A program made the position numbers and the translations under genes. Shown here piece after piece: positions 26,177 through 34,340 of a stretch of DNA of 64,000 nucleotides. The stretch covers positions 1 through 64,000 of the forward strand of contig NZ_BSFD01000006.1 of assembly GCF_027922165.1 (NCBI RefSeq), given 5' to 3'. The notes under the pieces were generated by a model. That model saw nothing but the letters and a program-made list of their open reading frames with translations, made no database searches and was not told the origin of the DNA. Numbering within the stretch: position 1 is the first letter of the stretch; every line of letters begins with the position of its first letter. Source of the stretch: Brevundimonas intermedia. GTDB lineage: Bacteria; Pseudomonadota; Alphaproteobacteria; Caulobacterales; Caulobacteraceae.

Positions 26177-27133
26177 TCAGCCTTCGCTGTCGGCGACCTC
26201 GGCCTTGCGACGGGGCGCGCGGCGGCGGGGCGCGGGTTCTGCGTCCTCGGCGGTCTCGGCGGCGGGAACGGAGGAGCGGGTCAGGAAGCCCGGCAGAGCC
26301 GTCGGCGCCTCATCGTCGGCGGCGACGACAGCCGGACGACGCGACCGGCGCGCGGGACGCTCGTCCGCCGCCGGCGATTCGACGGGCGCCTCGAACGCAG
26401 GCTCGGCGGCCGGCGCGGCCTCGGCTTGAACGTCCGAGCCTTCATCCGACCCGGGGTTTTCCTGGTTGTCGAAGCGGCGGTTGCGTTCTTCGCGACGACG
26501 CTCCCAGCGTTCGCGACGGCTCTCGCGACGACCGCCGCCCTCGCCCTCGGCGCGGACCTCGCCGTCTTCGCGCGGCTCGCGGGGTTCGCGTGGAGGCTGG
26601 GCGTCGCGGTTCTGGTCGCGGTCGCGGTTCTGAGATTGGTCCCGGTCCCGGTCCCGCTCGCGATTGAAGTCGCGGTCACGGTTCTGGTCGCGATCGTTGC
26701 GGTCGCGATTGGGGTTCTGCTCGCGGTCCGCAGCCTCCTGGGCCTGACGGTCGGCGGCCTGCTGGGCGGCGACGAAGGCGGCGGCCTGGGCGCCGGACTC
26801 GTCCTCGAAATCGATGTCGAAGCCCTGGTTCGACTGTTCGCGCGCGGCGATGTCGGAGAAGGACCGCTGGGGCTGAAGGGCGCGCAGGACGCGGTAATAG
26901 TGTTCGGCGTGCTGCTGATAGTTTTCGGCCAGCACCCGGTCGCCGCCGGACGCCGCGTCGCGGGCCAGCTGCTGATAGCGCTCATAGACGGTCTGGGCGT
27001 TGCCGCGGACCTTGATGTTTTCGGGGCCTTGCGAGTCCCACGAACGATTCGGATTGGCGCTGTTGGCGTTCGAAGCGCCCGCCTTGTTCCGATTGCGTCC
27101 GCGCTGACGCTTCATGCCCTTGAAATCTCTCAT
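26177..27133 (-). CDS. DUF4167 domain protein
   Basis: The protein of 318 residues has the DUF4167 domain in its first 90 residues (RNKAG, PNRSWDSQGPENIKVRG, YERYQQLARDAASGGDRVLAENYQQHAEHYYRVL). The rest is low-complexity: repeated Arg-Asp-Arg-Asn units around residues 145-180, then Arg/Glu-rich and Ala/Pro-rich tails. The basic, repeat-rich tail suggests nucleic-acid binding. In many alphaproteobacteria this gene neighbours prmC and clpB; here both lie 7-14 kb away. Confidence 0.85.
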   Translation of the reverse strand: MRDFKGMKRQRGRNRNKAGASNANSANPNRSWDSQGPENIKVRGNAQTVYERYQQLARDAASGGDRVLAENYQQHAEHYYRVLRALQPQRSFSDIAAREQSNQGFDIDFEDESGAQAAAFVAAQQAADRQAQEAADREQNPNRDRNDRDQNRDRDFNRERDRDRDQSQNRDRDQNRDAQPPREPREPREDGEVRAEGEGGGRRESRRERWERRREERNRRFDNQENPGSDEGSDVQAEAAPAAEPAFEAPVESPAADERPARRSRRPAVVAADDEAPTALPGFLTRSSVPAAETAEDAEPAPRRRAPRRKAEVADSEG

Positions 27134-27486
27134 TCGCGCTACCGTGTGCAGGGATGGAGCCCAGGCCAGCGGCCGGTTCCGTCCGTTTCGTGGTTCCGTT
27201 TCGCTCGGGGCCGATCCCCGATTGTCGAACTGTCGGAATGCCTTGTCGCCCGCATGGTGCGCCGGTCCTTTCGGGACAGACCGTCATGATCGGCTCAAGC
27301 CGCGAACAGCCGGGTGTAGGCCCGTAAAGCTGCGTTTGAGTGGGAGACGAGCGAGACTTAGCCTGTGCGACGGCGCTTTCCAAGGGGTATTCGTCAAAGC
27401 GTCGCACCCATAGGCCACAGCCCCGCTTTGCCGAAGGCCCTCGCCTGGGCTAGGCATGAACTTTGAGACGACGACGAGGCTTTTTC
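27134..27486. other. Intergenic stretch between DUF4167 and sqdB genes
   Basis: The two divergent genes are separated by 353 nt. No gene, tRNA, clear promoter or long palindrome is visible. A short GTCC/GGAC hairpin with a TTTC loop lies near 27270. The region presumably holds both promoters. Confidence 0.5.
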
Positions 27487-28719
27487 ATGCGGGTTCTGGT
27501 TCTGGGCGGCGACGGCTTCTGCGGTTGGCCGACGGCCCTGCATCTGTCGGCCAACGGCTGGGACGTGATCATCGTCGACAACCTGAGCCGCCGGAACATC
27601 GACAACGAGCTGGAGGTCCAGTCGCTGACGCCGATCCGCACCATGGGCGAGCGGATCAAGGCTTGGAAAGCGGTGTCGGGCCGCGACATCGGCTTCGTCA
27701 ATATGACCGTCGGCAAGGAGTTCGATCGCCTGGTCGCCCTGATCCGCGACCTGGCGCCCGACAGTGTGGTGCACTTCGCCGAACAGCGGGCGGCCCCCTA
27801 TTCGATGAAGTCGGCGCGGCACAAGCTGTACACCGTCGACAACAATATCAACGCCACCAACCACCTGCTGGCCGCCATCGTCGAGAGCGGGCTGGACGTG
27901 CATCTGGCCCACCTGGGGACCATGGGGGTCTATGGCTACGGCACCGCCGGCCTGCGCATCCCCGAGGGCTATCTGAAGGTGACGGTGGACACCGACCACG
28001 GCCCGGCGGAACAGGAGATCCTGTTCCCGCCCAATCCGGGCAGCATCTATCATATGACCAAGACGCAGGACGCCCTGCTGTTCCAGTTCTACGCCCGCAA
28101 CGACGCCTTGCGGATCACCGACCTGCACCAGGGCATCGTCTGGGGGACGCAGACGGTCGAGACCAAGCTGGACGAGCGGCTGATCAACCGGTTCGACTAT
28201 GACGGCGACTATGGCACGGTGCTGAACCGGTTCCTGATGCAGGCGGCGGTCGGCTATCCGTTGACGGTTCACGGATCGGGCGGCCAGACCCGGGCCTTCA
28301 TCCATATCCAGGACACGGTGCGCTGCGTCGAACTGGCGCTGAAGAACCCGCCCAAGCGCGGCGACCGGGTCAAGATTCTGAACCAGATGACCGAAAGCCG
28401 CCGGGTCCGCGACCTGGCCGCCCTGATCGCCGACAAGACCGGCGCGGTGATTCACAACGTCGCCAATCCGCGCCAGGAGGCCGACGAGAACGATCTGGTC
28501 GTCGCCAACGACCAGTTCCGCGACCTGGGGCTGAAGCCCATCACCCTGGCCCAGGGCCTGATGGACGAGGTGACCGAGGTCGCCCGACGCTATGCCGACC
28601 GGGCCGACCTGACGCGGGTGCCCTGTGTCTCGGCCTGGAACCAACGCCGGGCCGAGGCGCTGGAAAATGAAGCGCGGCCATATTCACCGTCTTCGTCGCC
28701 AAAAGTCCTGTCTGCCTGA
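27487..28719 (+). CDS. sqdB: UDP-sulfoquinovose synthase-like SDR protein (SqdB)
   Basis: The protein of 410 residues is an extended short-chain dehydrogenase. The NAD-binding start reads MRVLVLGGDGFCGWPTALHLS, followed by VDNLSRR; the catalytic region has GTMGVYG and the Tyr-x-x-x-Lys in YHMTKTQ, preceded by PPNPGS. This set of motifs is close to SqdB, which makes UDP-sulfoquinovose from UDP-glucose and sulfite for the membrane sulfolipid SQDG. Brevundimonas is known to contain such a lipid. The glycosyltransferase that uses the product is not adjacent. A frame-open extension to 27463 is unlikely. Confidence 0.8.
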   Translation: MRVLVLGGDGFCGWPTALHLSANGWDVIIVDNLSRRNIDNELEVQSLTPIRTMGERIKAWKAVSGRDIGFVNMTVGKEFDRLVALIRDLAPDSVVHFAEQRAAPYSMKSARHKLYTVDNNINATNHLLAAIVESGLDVHLAHLGTMGVYGYGTAGLRIPEGYLKVTVDTDHGPAEQEILFPPNPGSIYHMTKTQDALLFQFYARNDALRITDLHQGIVWGTQTVETKLDERLINRFDYDGDYGTVLNRFLMQAAVGYPLTVHGSGGQTRAFIHIQDTVRCVELALKNPPKRGDRVKILNQMTESRRVRDLAALIADKTGAVIHNVANPRQEADENDLVVANDQFRDLGLKPITLAQGLMDEVTEVARRYADRADLTRVPCVSAWNQRRAEALENEARPYSPSSSPKVLSA

Positions 28720-28727
28720 GTAGATTT

Positions 28728-29621
28728 ATGCCCGATTCCGCCCCTGTACCGTCCCTGCTGGTCTTCGGCGGCGGCTATCTGGGTCGCGCTGCGGCGCTGG
28801 AGGCGATCCGGCGCGGCGGCCGGGCGACGGCCACGTCCCGCGACCCCGAACGACGGCGCGCGCTGGCGGCCGAAGGGATGACCGCGATCGATCCAGCCGA
28901 TGCGCAGTCGCTGAAGGGTGCGCTGGAGGCGGCGACGGCGGTGCTGGCGACAGCGGCGCCCGACTCCCACGGCTGTCCGGGGCTGCGCGCCCTGGCGCCG
29001 GTGGCGTCACAGGCCTGGCCCGATTGGATCGGCTATGTCTCCTCAACCAGCGTCTATGGCGACCGGGCGGGCGGCTGGGTGTTCGAGGACGGACCGTTGA
29101 ACGCCGCAAGTCTGGAAGGCGCGCGGCGCGTGCGGGCCGAGCGCGACTGGCTGGACGGGGCGCAGGGGATGGGGCTGACGGTGCAGATCTTCCGCCTGCC
29201 CGGCTTCTATGGGCCGGGACGCAGCGTCGTGGATCGGCTGCGCGACGGGACGGCGAAACTGGTGAAGAAGCCGGGCCAGGTGTTCAACCGCATCCATGTG
29301 GACGACGTGGTCTCGGGCCTGTTCGCCTCGATGGATCGGCCGCGCCCCGGCGCCGCCTATAATCTGACCGACGACGCCCCTTCGCCGGCCGATGTGGTGA
29401 CGGCCTGGGCCGCCGACCGGATGGGCCTGCCCCGCCCGCCCGAGGTCGACTGGACCGACGACAGCGTCAGCGAGGCCATGCGGCGCTTCTATCTGGACTC
29501 CAAACGCGTCTCGAACGCCCTGGCCAAGGCGGAGCTGGGCTGGCGGCCCGTCTATCCGAGCTGGCGCGAGGGGTTGGCGGCGCTGATGGACGCGCCGCCG
29601 CCCTTGAGGTTGGTCGGTTAA
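28728..29621 (+). CDS. NAD-dependent epimerase/dehydratase family protein
   Basis: The protein of 297 residues has a Rossmann start with GGGYLGR (residues 15-21), a conserved YVSSTSVYGDRAGGWV segment, and the later FRLPGFYGPGRS and NRIHVDDVV. It lacks the canonical Tyr-x-x-x-Lys, so it is an atypical SDR similar to YeeZ-type proteins. It begins 8 nt after the sqdB stop codon, so they are probably co-transcribed. The reaction is unknown. Confidence 0.83.
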   Translation: MPDSAPVPSLLVFGGGYLGRAAALEAIRRGGRATATSRDPERRRALAAEGMTAIDPADAQSLKGALEAATAVLATAAPDSHGCPGLRALAPVASQAWPDWIGYVSSTSVYGDRAGGWVFEDGPLNAASLEGARRVRAERDWLDGAQGMGLTVQIFRLPGFYGPGRSVVDRLRDGTAKLVKKPGQVFNRIHVDDVVSGLFASMDRPRPGAAYNLTDDAPSPADVVTAWAADRMGLPRPPEVDWTDDSVSEAMRRFYLDSKRVSNALAKAELGWRPVYPSWREGLAALMDAPPPLRLVG

Positions 29622-29628
29622 GTCCGCC

Positions 29629-30684
29629 TCAGGCCTTTTCGAACAGCTTGTTCCAGCGGCGCTTGTCGCGGGCCTTCCAGGCGCCGCGGTGATAGGCGTC
29701 GGAGCCGATCAGGGGGACGACGGTGGTGGCCTCGGCGAAGACCATCTGTTCGTGGGTGGTCTGGACCTTGCCCCACGACGCCGCCTCTTTCAGCGTCGAG
29801 GACGAGCAGGCCCCGTCGCGGACGTCGGCGACGGTGATCTGGACCGCATAGCGGTGCATCTCGGCCTCGACGCCCAGGATTTCGGCGCAGACGACGGTGT
29901 CCTGGGCGAAATTCTTGGGCACGCCGCCACCGACCATGAACAGGCCGGTGACGCCGGCGGCGATCTTGATATCGGTCAGTTCGCGGAAGTCGGCGATGGC
30001 GTCCAGCATTAGATAGGCCTGACCGGCGGCCGCGCGTTCCTTCTGATGCTTGACCAGGCCGAACCCGGCGGAGCTGTCGACGAAGGCCGGGCAGAAGATC
30101 GGCACGCCTTCTTCATAGGCGGTCTGGATCAGCGAGCCGGGCTTCTTGGCGTTGCCCTCGCTCAGCCACTTGCCCATCTCCCAGATGAACTCACGGCTGG
30201 AATAGCCGCGCGGCTCCAGCCGGTTGGCGATCTCCAGGATGGTGTGGTCGCAGGCCTGGAGCTCTTCCTCGTCGATATAGGTGTCGTAGATCCGGTCGAT
30301 GTAGTTTTCGCGCAGGACGTTGTCGTCCACCTCGCCGGCGGCCTGATAGTGTTTGAAGCCCAGGGCCTCGAAGAAATCCATGTCCACGATCGAGGCGCCG
30401 GTGGCGACGACGGCGTCGACCATGCCGAACTTCACCATGTCGCGGTAGACGTGCATGCAGCCGCCGGCCGAGGTCGAACCGGCCAGGATCAGCCAGGGCG
30501 AGCAGTCCTTGTCCTCAATGGCCATGGAGAAGATGTCGGCGGCGCGGGCGGTGTCGCGCGACGAGAAGGACATCTTGCGCATCGAGTCGATGATCGGGCG
30601 GGCGTCGAAGGACGTGATGTCGACGTGTTCGACGACATTTTGCAGCAGCTGAGCCTTGGCGTTCGACGAAACGGGTGCGTTCAT
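29629..30684 (-). CDS. Deoxyhypusine synthase-like polyamine enzyme
   Basis: The 351-residue protein belongs to the deoxyhypusine synthase superfamily, whose NAD-dependent members move an aminobutyl group. Visible motifs include LAGSTSAGGCMHVYRD, ICAAGVTGLF-like IKIAAGVTGLFMVGGGVPKN, and near the end SDAYHRGAWKARDKRRW, which supplies the reactive lysine. Bacteria have no eIF5A, so these enzymes act on free polyamines and usually make homospermidine or related compounds. It lies next to, and on the same strand as, an ornithine/lysine decarboxylase that could supply putrescine. The precise product is unknown. Confidence 0.85.
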   Translation of the reverse strand: MNAPVSSNAKAQLLQNVVEHVDITSFDARPIIDSMRKMSFSSRDTARAADIFSMAIEDKDCSPWLILAGSTSAGGCMHVYRDMVKFGMVDAVVATGASIVDMDFFEALGFKHYQAAGEVDDNVLRENYIDRIYDTYIDEEELQACDHTILEIANRLEPRGYSSREFIWEMGKWLSEGNAKKPGSLIQTAYEEGVPIFCPAFVDSSAGFGLVKHQKERAAAGQAYLMLDAIADFRELTDIKIAAGVTGLFMVGGGVPKNFAQDTVVCAEILGVEAEMHRYAVQITVADVRDGACSSSTLKEAASWGKVQTTHEQMVFAEATTVVPLIGSDAYHRGAWKARDKRRWNKLFEKA

Positions 30685-30772
30685 TTCGGAGGTTTCCCTT
30701 TTGATTTGAGCGCCCGTCATAGCCTTCTGGACCATCGGGACGGAGCGACCGAGGATCCTAATAGACCGTCAG

Positions 30773-30861
30773 CCTCGGGCTTGTCCCGAGGGCCCACCTG
30801 TCAGTCGCACAATCCCATCATCGGGGAGGCAAAACCGTGGGCCCTCGGGACAAGCCCGAGG
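30773..30861. repeat. 25-bp perfect inverted repeat between the two polyamine genes
   Basis: Two perfectly complementary arms (30773-30797 and 30837-30861) are separated by 39 nt. Each arm contains the smaller palindrome CTCGGGnnnnTCCCGAG, so the element can fold in two ways. It sits between the decarboxylase and the DHS-like gene and would interrupt or attenuate a joint transcript. It looks like a dispersed intergenic element. Confidence 0.85.
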
Positions 30862-30875
30862 GTGACGCAATCAAG

Positions 30876-32141
30876 TTACTTCCGGCGCGACTTGCGCTGA
30901 CCGGCCTTACCTTTCGGACGTGACAGGCGCACGACCTTGCGGGCGTTCTCCTCGGCCGTGGTGCGCACGGTGGGGATGGAGCGCGGGGCCAGGCCGTAGA
31001 GCGAGGCCATCGGGGCGTCCTCGACCGCAGCGATATCGTGTTCGCCATAGCCGTTAAAGCCCGTCGACATGGCGACGCCATAGGCGCCGAGCATGCCGAT
31101 CTCGATGAAGTCGCCTTCGCGGATGTCGGCCGGCAGCCAGAACGGGCCCGGCATATGGTCGATCGAGTCGCAGGTCGGACCGTAGAACTGGAACGCCTTC
31201 AGCTCGGACGCAGCCTCGCCGTCCCGGACCAGCTTGGTGGGGAAGGGCCAGCGCGAGTGGGTCGCGTCAAACAGCGAGCCGTACGAGCCGTCGTTCAGAT
31301 ACAGGGCGTCGCCCTTGCGCAGATCGACGCGGGCCAGGATTGACGAGGATTCGGCGACCAGGGCCCGGCCGGGCTCGCACCACAGCTCGGTCGTTTCCGA
31401 CACCGGCATCTCGTTGAAGCCGCGATGGATGGCGTCCGCGTATTCGCTCATGTCCGGCGGGACCATGCCCGGATAGACCGAGGGGAAGCCGCCGCCGACA
31501 TCGACGATGTCCACGATGACGCCGGCGCGGCTGATCGAACGGCCGACCTGGGCCATGGCGGCCTGGTAGGCGGTCGGACGCATGCACTGGGAGCCGACGT
31601 GGAAGCTGACGCCCATCAGACCGTCCTTGACCGCCTGGCGGGTGGCCATCAGCAGGGCCGGCGCCTGATCGGACGAAACGCCGAACTTGCCCGAAAGCGT
31701 ATAGGCGGCGCCGTCGGCGGAAACCGCCATGCGCACGATGAGATTCAGGTCGTCCGCGCCGCCGGTGGCGTCGAGGATCTTGTTCAGCTCATCGACACAG
31801 TCGAGCGAGAAGGTCCGAACGCCATGTTCGAAATAGGCCTTGGTGATCGCAGACCGGCTTTTGACCGGGTGCATGAAGGCCAGGCGAACGTCATGGCTGA
31901 CCGAGCGGACCAGCTCGATCTCGGCGATGGACGCCACGTCGAAACCGCGAACCCCGGCCTCGATCAGGGTCTCGATGACCCAAGACGACGGGTTCGCCTT
32001 CACGGCATAAAAGACGTCGGCCTTTAGATTATCCTGGAACCAGCGCGCCGCTACGGAAACCGAACGCGGCCGCACGAGGGCGACGGGACGTTCAGGGGAC
32101 CGCTCACGGACCAGGTCCAGGGGAAGCTGATACGTGCGCAA
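30876..32141 (-). CDS. Type III PLP-dependent ornithine/lysine/diamino acid decarboxylase
   Basis: The protein of 421 residues has the alanine-racemase-like fold of eukaryotic-type decarboxylases. The PLP lysine is K48 in FYAVKANP, and further signatures are GFDVAS, FHVGSQ, DVGGGFPSVYPG, EPGRALVAES and the active-site Cys in GPTCDS. It would make putrescine (or cadaverine) for the adjacent DHS-like enzyme. It starts with TTG at 32141 with GGGGG 9-10 nt upstream. Substrate preference (ornithine vs lysine vs both) is not readable here. Confidence 0.93.
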   Translation of the reverse strand: MRTYQLPLDLVRERSPERPVALVRPRSVSVAARWFQDNLKADVFYAVKANPSSWVIETLIEAGVRGFDVASIAEIELVRSVSHDVRLAFMHPVKSRSAITKAYFEHGVRTFSLDCVDELNKILDATGGADDLNLIVRMAVSADGAAYTLSGKFGVSSDQAPALLMATRQAVKDGLMGVSFHVGSQCMRPTAYQAAMAQVGRSISRAGVIVDIVDVGGGFPSVYPGMVPPDMSEYADAIHRGFNEMPVSETTELWCEPGRALVAESSSILARVDLRKGDALYLNDGSYGSLFDATHSRWPFPTKLVRDGEAASELKAFQFYGPTCDSIDHMPGPFWLPADIREGDFIEIGMLGAYGVAMSTGFNGYGEHDIAAVEDAPMASLYGLAPRSIPTVRTTAEENARKVVRLSRPKGKAGQRKSRRK

Positions 32142-32517
32142 TTCACGTAACCCCCTGCTAATTGTGAAACCCAGACCGGCGTTAGCAGCGCTTAACGGTT
32201 AGACCACGGGGTCCGCCGGAAGGCGCGATATGGGGGTATCGAACTGTCATGTAAAGGGGTTTTTTCGTGGCGGGGCCTAGGTTTGGACTGTCACAAATCC
32301 CCTACGGCAGCGTCACAGGCCCCAAGGGGCTCGCGGTCGAGCTTTCTGCACCGATTATGGAAGGTCCGCACCTCGCCCCGACACGGACAATCGCGGCATA
32401 AAAGGCCACGAACGGCACGGCTCTGGACGACATCGCGCCCAACGTGCGATTAAGACTTGCCCAAACGCGCCTATCGCGTCATGCGGCGCCCGTTCGCCAC
32501 AGCCTCCCAGCGAGTTC
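32142..32517. other. Divergent regulatory region between decarboxylase and phnC
   Basis: No gene is seen in these 376 nt. The phnC-proximal half has the Pho-box-like repeats described separately and a lone CTGTCAT at 32243-32249. The decarboxylase-proximal half is a leader of unknown content. A known RNA leader, speF, precedes ornithine decarboxylases in some alphaproteobacteria, but I could not recognise it here. Confidence 0.5.
32288..32316 (+). promoter_or_regulatory. Pho-box-like direct repeats upstream of phnC
   Basis: Three 7-mers spaced 11 bp apart can be read: CTGTCAC (32288-32294), CCCCTAC (32299-32305, weak) and GCGTCAC (32310-32316). A Pho box is a tandem CTGTCAY repeat with 11-bp period bound by PhoB, and an extra CTGTCAT lies at 32243. 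Control of phnCDE by phosphate starvation is likely but not proven. Confidence 0.5.
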
Positions 32518-33327
32518 ATGAGTTCATCCGCAGCCGCCGTCGCCCCCGGGCTAGTCCTGGCGCGTGACGTGTCGAAGACCTTCGGATCGCGAAAGGCGCT
32601 GGACGGCGTCTCGATTTCCGTCGCCTCGGGCGAGATGGTCGCCCTGATCGGCCCGTCAGGATCCGGCAAGTCCACGCTTCTGCGCTCCATCACCGGGCTT
32701 CAGTCGATCGACCCCGGCCAGGGGACGATCAGCGTCTTCGGCGAGACGGTTCAGAAGGACGGCCGCGTCACCGGCGCCGTGCGCAAGGCGCGCGGCAAGC
32801 TGGGCATGATCTTCCAGCAGTTCAATCTGGTCGGGCGCCTGAGCCTGTTCGCCAATGTCATGCTGGGCGCCCTGGGGCGACTGCCGGCTTGGCAAGGCCT
32901 GCTGGGCCTGTGGCCCCAGGCCGACAAGGACAGGGCCATGGCCGCCCTGCACCGGGTCGGGGTCAGCGACTACGCCGGGCAGCGCGCAAACACCCTATCG
33001 GGCGGCCAGCAGCAGCGCGGCGCCATTGCCCGCGCCATTGTACAAGGCGCAAAGGCCATCCTGGCCGACGAACCGGTCGCCTCGCTGGACCCGGTTTCGG
33101 CCCGCAAGGTCATGGAACTGCTGGTCGAGTTGAACAAGCGCGACGGCATGGGGGTGATCGTCACCCTTCACCAGGTCGACTACGCCATCCGCTACTGTGA
33201 CCGCGTCATCGCGCTGCAGGGCGGCAAGATCGTCTATGACGGTCCCGCCACGGGCCTGGATCACCAGCGCCTGATCGATATCTACGGTCCTGAATTCGAG
33301 GACGCGTTCTGGGAGACCAAGGCATGA
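32518..33327 (+). CDS. phnC: Phosphonate/phosphate ABC transporter ATP-binding protein
   Basis: The protein of 269 residues is a single ABC ATPase with Walker A GPSGSGKST, the Q-loop FQQFNLV, the signature LSGGQQQR, Walker B AILADEP and the switch H. QQFNLVGRLS and the later sequence are typical of PhnC. It powers phnE with PhnD as binding protein. phnC, phnD and phnE overlap by 4 nt each (ATGA, then a TGA/TTGA overlap), so they form one translationally coupled operon. Confidence 0.94.
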   Translation: MSSSAAAVAPGLVLARDVSKTFGSRKALDGVSISVASGEMVALIGPSGSGKSTLLRSITGLQSIDPGQGTISVFGETVQKDGRVTGAVRKARGKLGMIFQQFNLVGRLSLFANVMLGALGRLPAWQGLLGLWPQADKDRAMAALHRVGVSDYAGQRANTLSGGQQQRGAIARAIVQGAKAILADEPVASLDPVSARKVMELLVELNKRDGMGVIVTLHQVDYAIRYCDRVIALQGGKIVYDGPATGLDHQRLIDIYGPEFEDAFWETKA

Positions 33328-34340
33328 GCCTGTCCCGCAATCCCCTGTCCCGTCGCCTGTTCGCGGCGGCCGGCGCCGCCGTCCTGCTGCTGGGCGTCGC
33401 CTCGTGCGGCGGCGGCGATGAAAAACAGGCCGCCGGAGCCATGCCGTCGGAACTGACCTTCTCCATCCTGTCGGCGGAAGGCCAGGCGTCTTCCGGACCG
33501 CTGTGGCAACCGCTGCTGGATGACATGTCCAAGGCTGTCGGCGTGCCGGTGAAACCCTTCTTCGCAGGCAACTATAATGTCCTGATCGAAGCTATGCGTT
33601 TCAACCAGACCCAGGTGGCCTGGTTCTCGGCCAAGCCGGCGCTGGAAGCCGTGGACCGCGCACAGGGCGAGGTCATCGCCCGCATCGTCGATCCGGAAGG
33701 CCGCGACAGCTACACCTCGACCCTGATCGTGCGTAAGGGTTCGGGCGTCACGCTGGACAAGGTGCTGGCCTGCGGCAAGCAGTATGACTTCGGCATCGGC
33801 GACGCCCAGTCGACCTCGGGCACCCTGGCCCCGCTGACCTTCCTGTTCAATCCGCGCGGCATCGTGCCGAACCAGTGTTTCAAGACCGTGCGCTCCGCCA
33901 GCCACCAGGCCAACGCCTTCGCCGTCGCCACCGGCGTGGTCGATGTGGCCACCTCGAACTCGGTCAACACCGTCTTCATGCGTCGCGAGAACCCGCAACT
34001 GGCGTCGCAGATCGAGGACATCTGGGTTTCGCCGCCGATTCCAGAATCGGGCATCGTCATCCGCGAGGATCTGGACCCGGCGCTGAAGGAGAAGCTGCGC
34101 AGCTTCTTCCTCACCTATGGCCAGGGCCAGGGGCCAGAGGCAGATCGCCAGCGCCAGGTGTTGGCCGGACTGAACTATTCGATGTTCCGCGCCGCCGACG
34201 ATTCCTACCTGGATCCGGTCCGTGAGATGGTCGCTGACCAGAAGCTGAGCGAAGCCAAGGCCAAGAACGATCAGGCCGGCGTCGCCGCCGCCGAGCGCGA
34301 CCTGGCCGCCCTGCGCGCCAAGCGTGAGGTCCAGCCTTGA
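33324..34340 (+). CDS. phnD: Phosphonate/phosphate ABC transporter substrate-binding lipoprotein
   Basis: The protein of 338 residues has a signal peptide with a twin arginine and a lipobox (GVASC), then a PhnD-type periplasmic binding domain: EGQASSGPLWQPLLDDMSK, NYNVLIEAMRF, VAWFSAKPA and the central GDAQSTSGTLAP region. PhnD proteins bind phosphonates, phosphite or phosphate. The C-terminal tail is alanine/lysine-rich. The ligand here is unknown. No C-P lyase genes are nearby. Confidence 0.92.
   Translation: MSLSRNPLSRRLFAAAGAAVLLLGVASCGGGDEKQAAGAMPSELTFSILSAEGQASSGPLWQPLLDDMSKAVGVPVKPFFAGNYNVLIEAMRFNQTQVAWFSAKPALEAVDRAQGEVIARIVDPEGRDSYTSTLIVRKGSGVTLDKVLACGKQYDFGIGDAQSTSGTLAPLTFLFNPRGIVPNQCFKTVRSASHQANAFAVATGVVDVATSNSVNTVFMRRENPQLASQIEDIWVSPPIPESGIVIREDLDPALKEKLRSFFLTYGQGQGPEADRQRQVLAGLNYSMFRAADDSYLDPVREMVADQKLSEAKAKNDQAGVAAAERDLAALRAKREVQP

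Noticed and set aside
26560-26720. Tandem DNA repeat in the DUF4167 gene as a mobile or regulatory element
   Set aside because: It encodes the Arg-Asp/Arg-Asn low-complexity tail common to this family.
32142-32280. speF-type RNA leader before the ornithine/lysine decarboxylase
   Set aside because: Known from some alphaproteobacteria, but I could not identify its conserved elements here; a covariance search would be needed.
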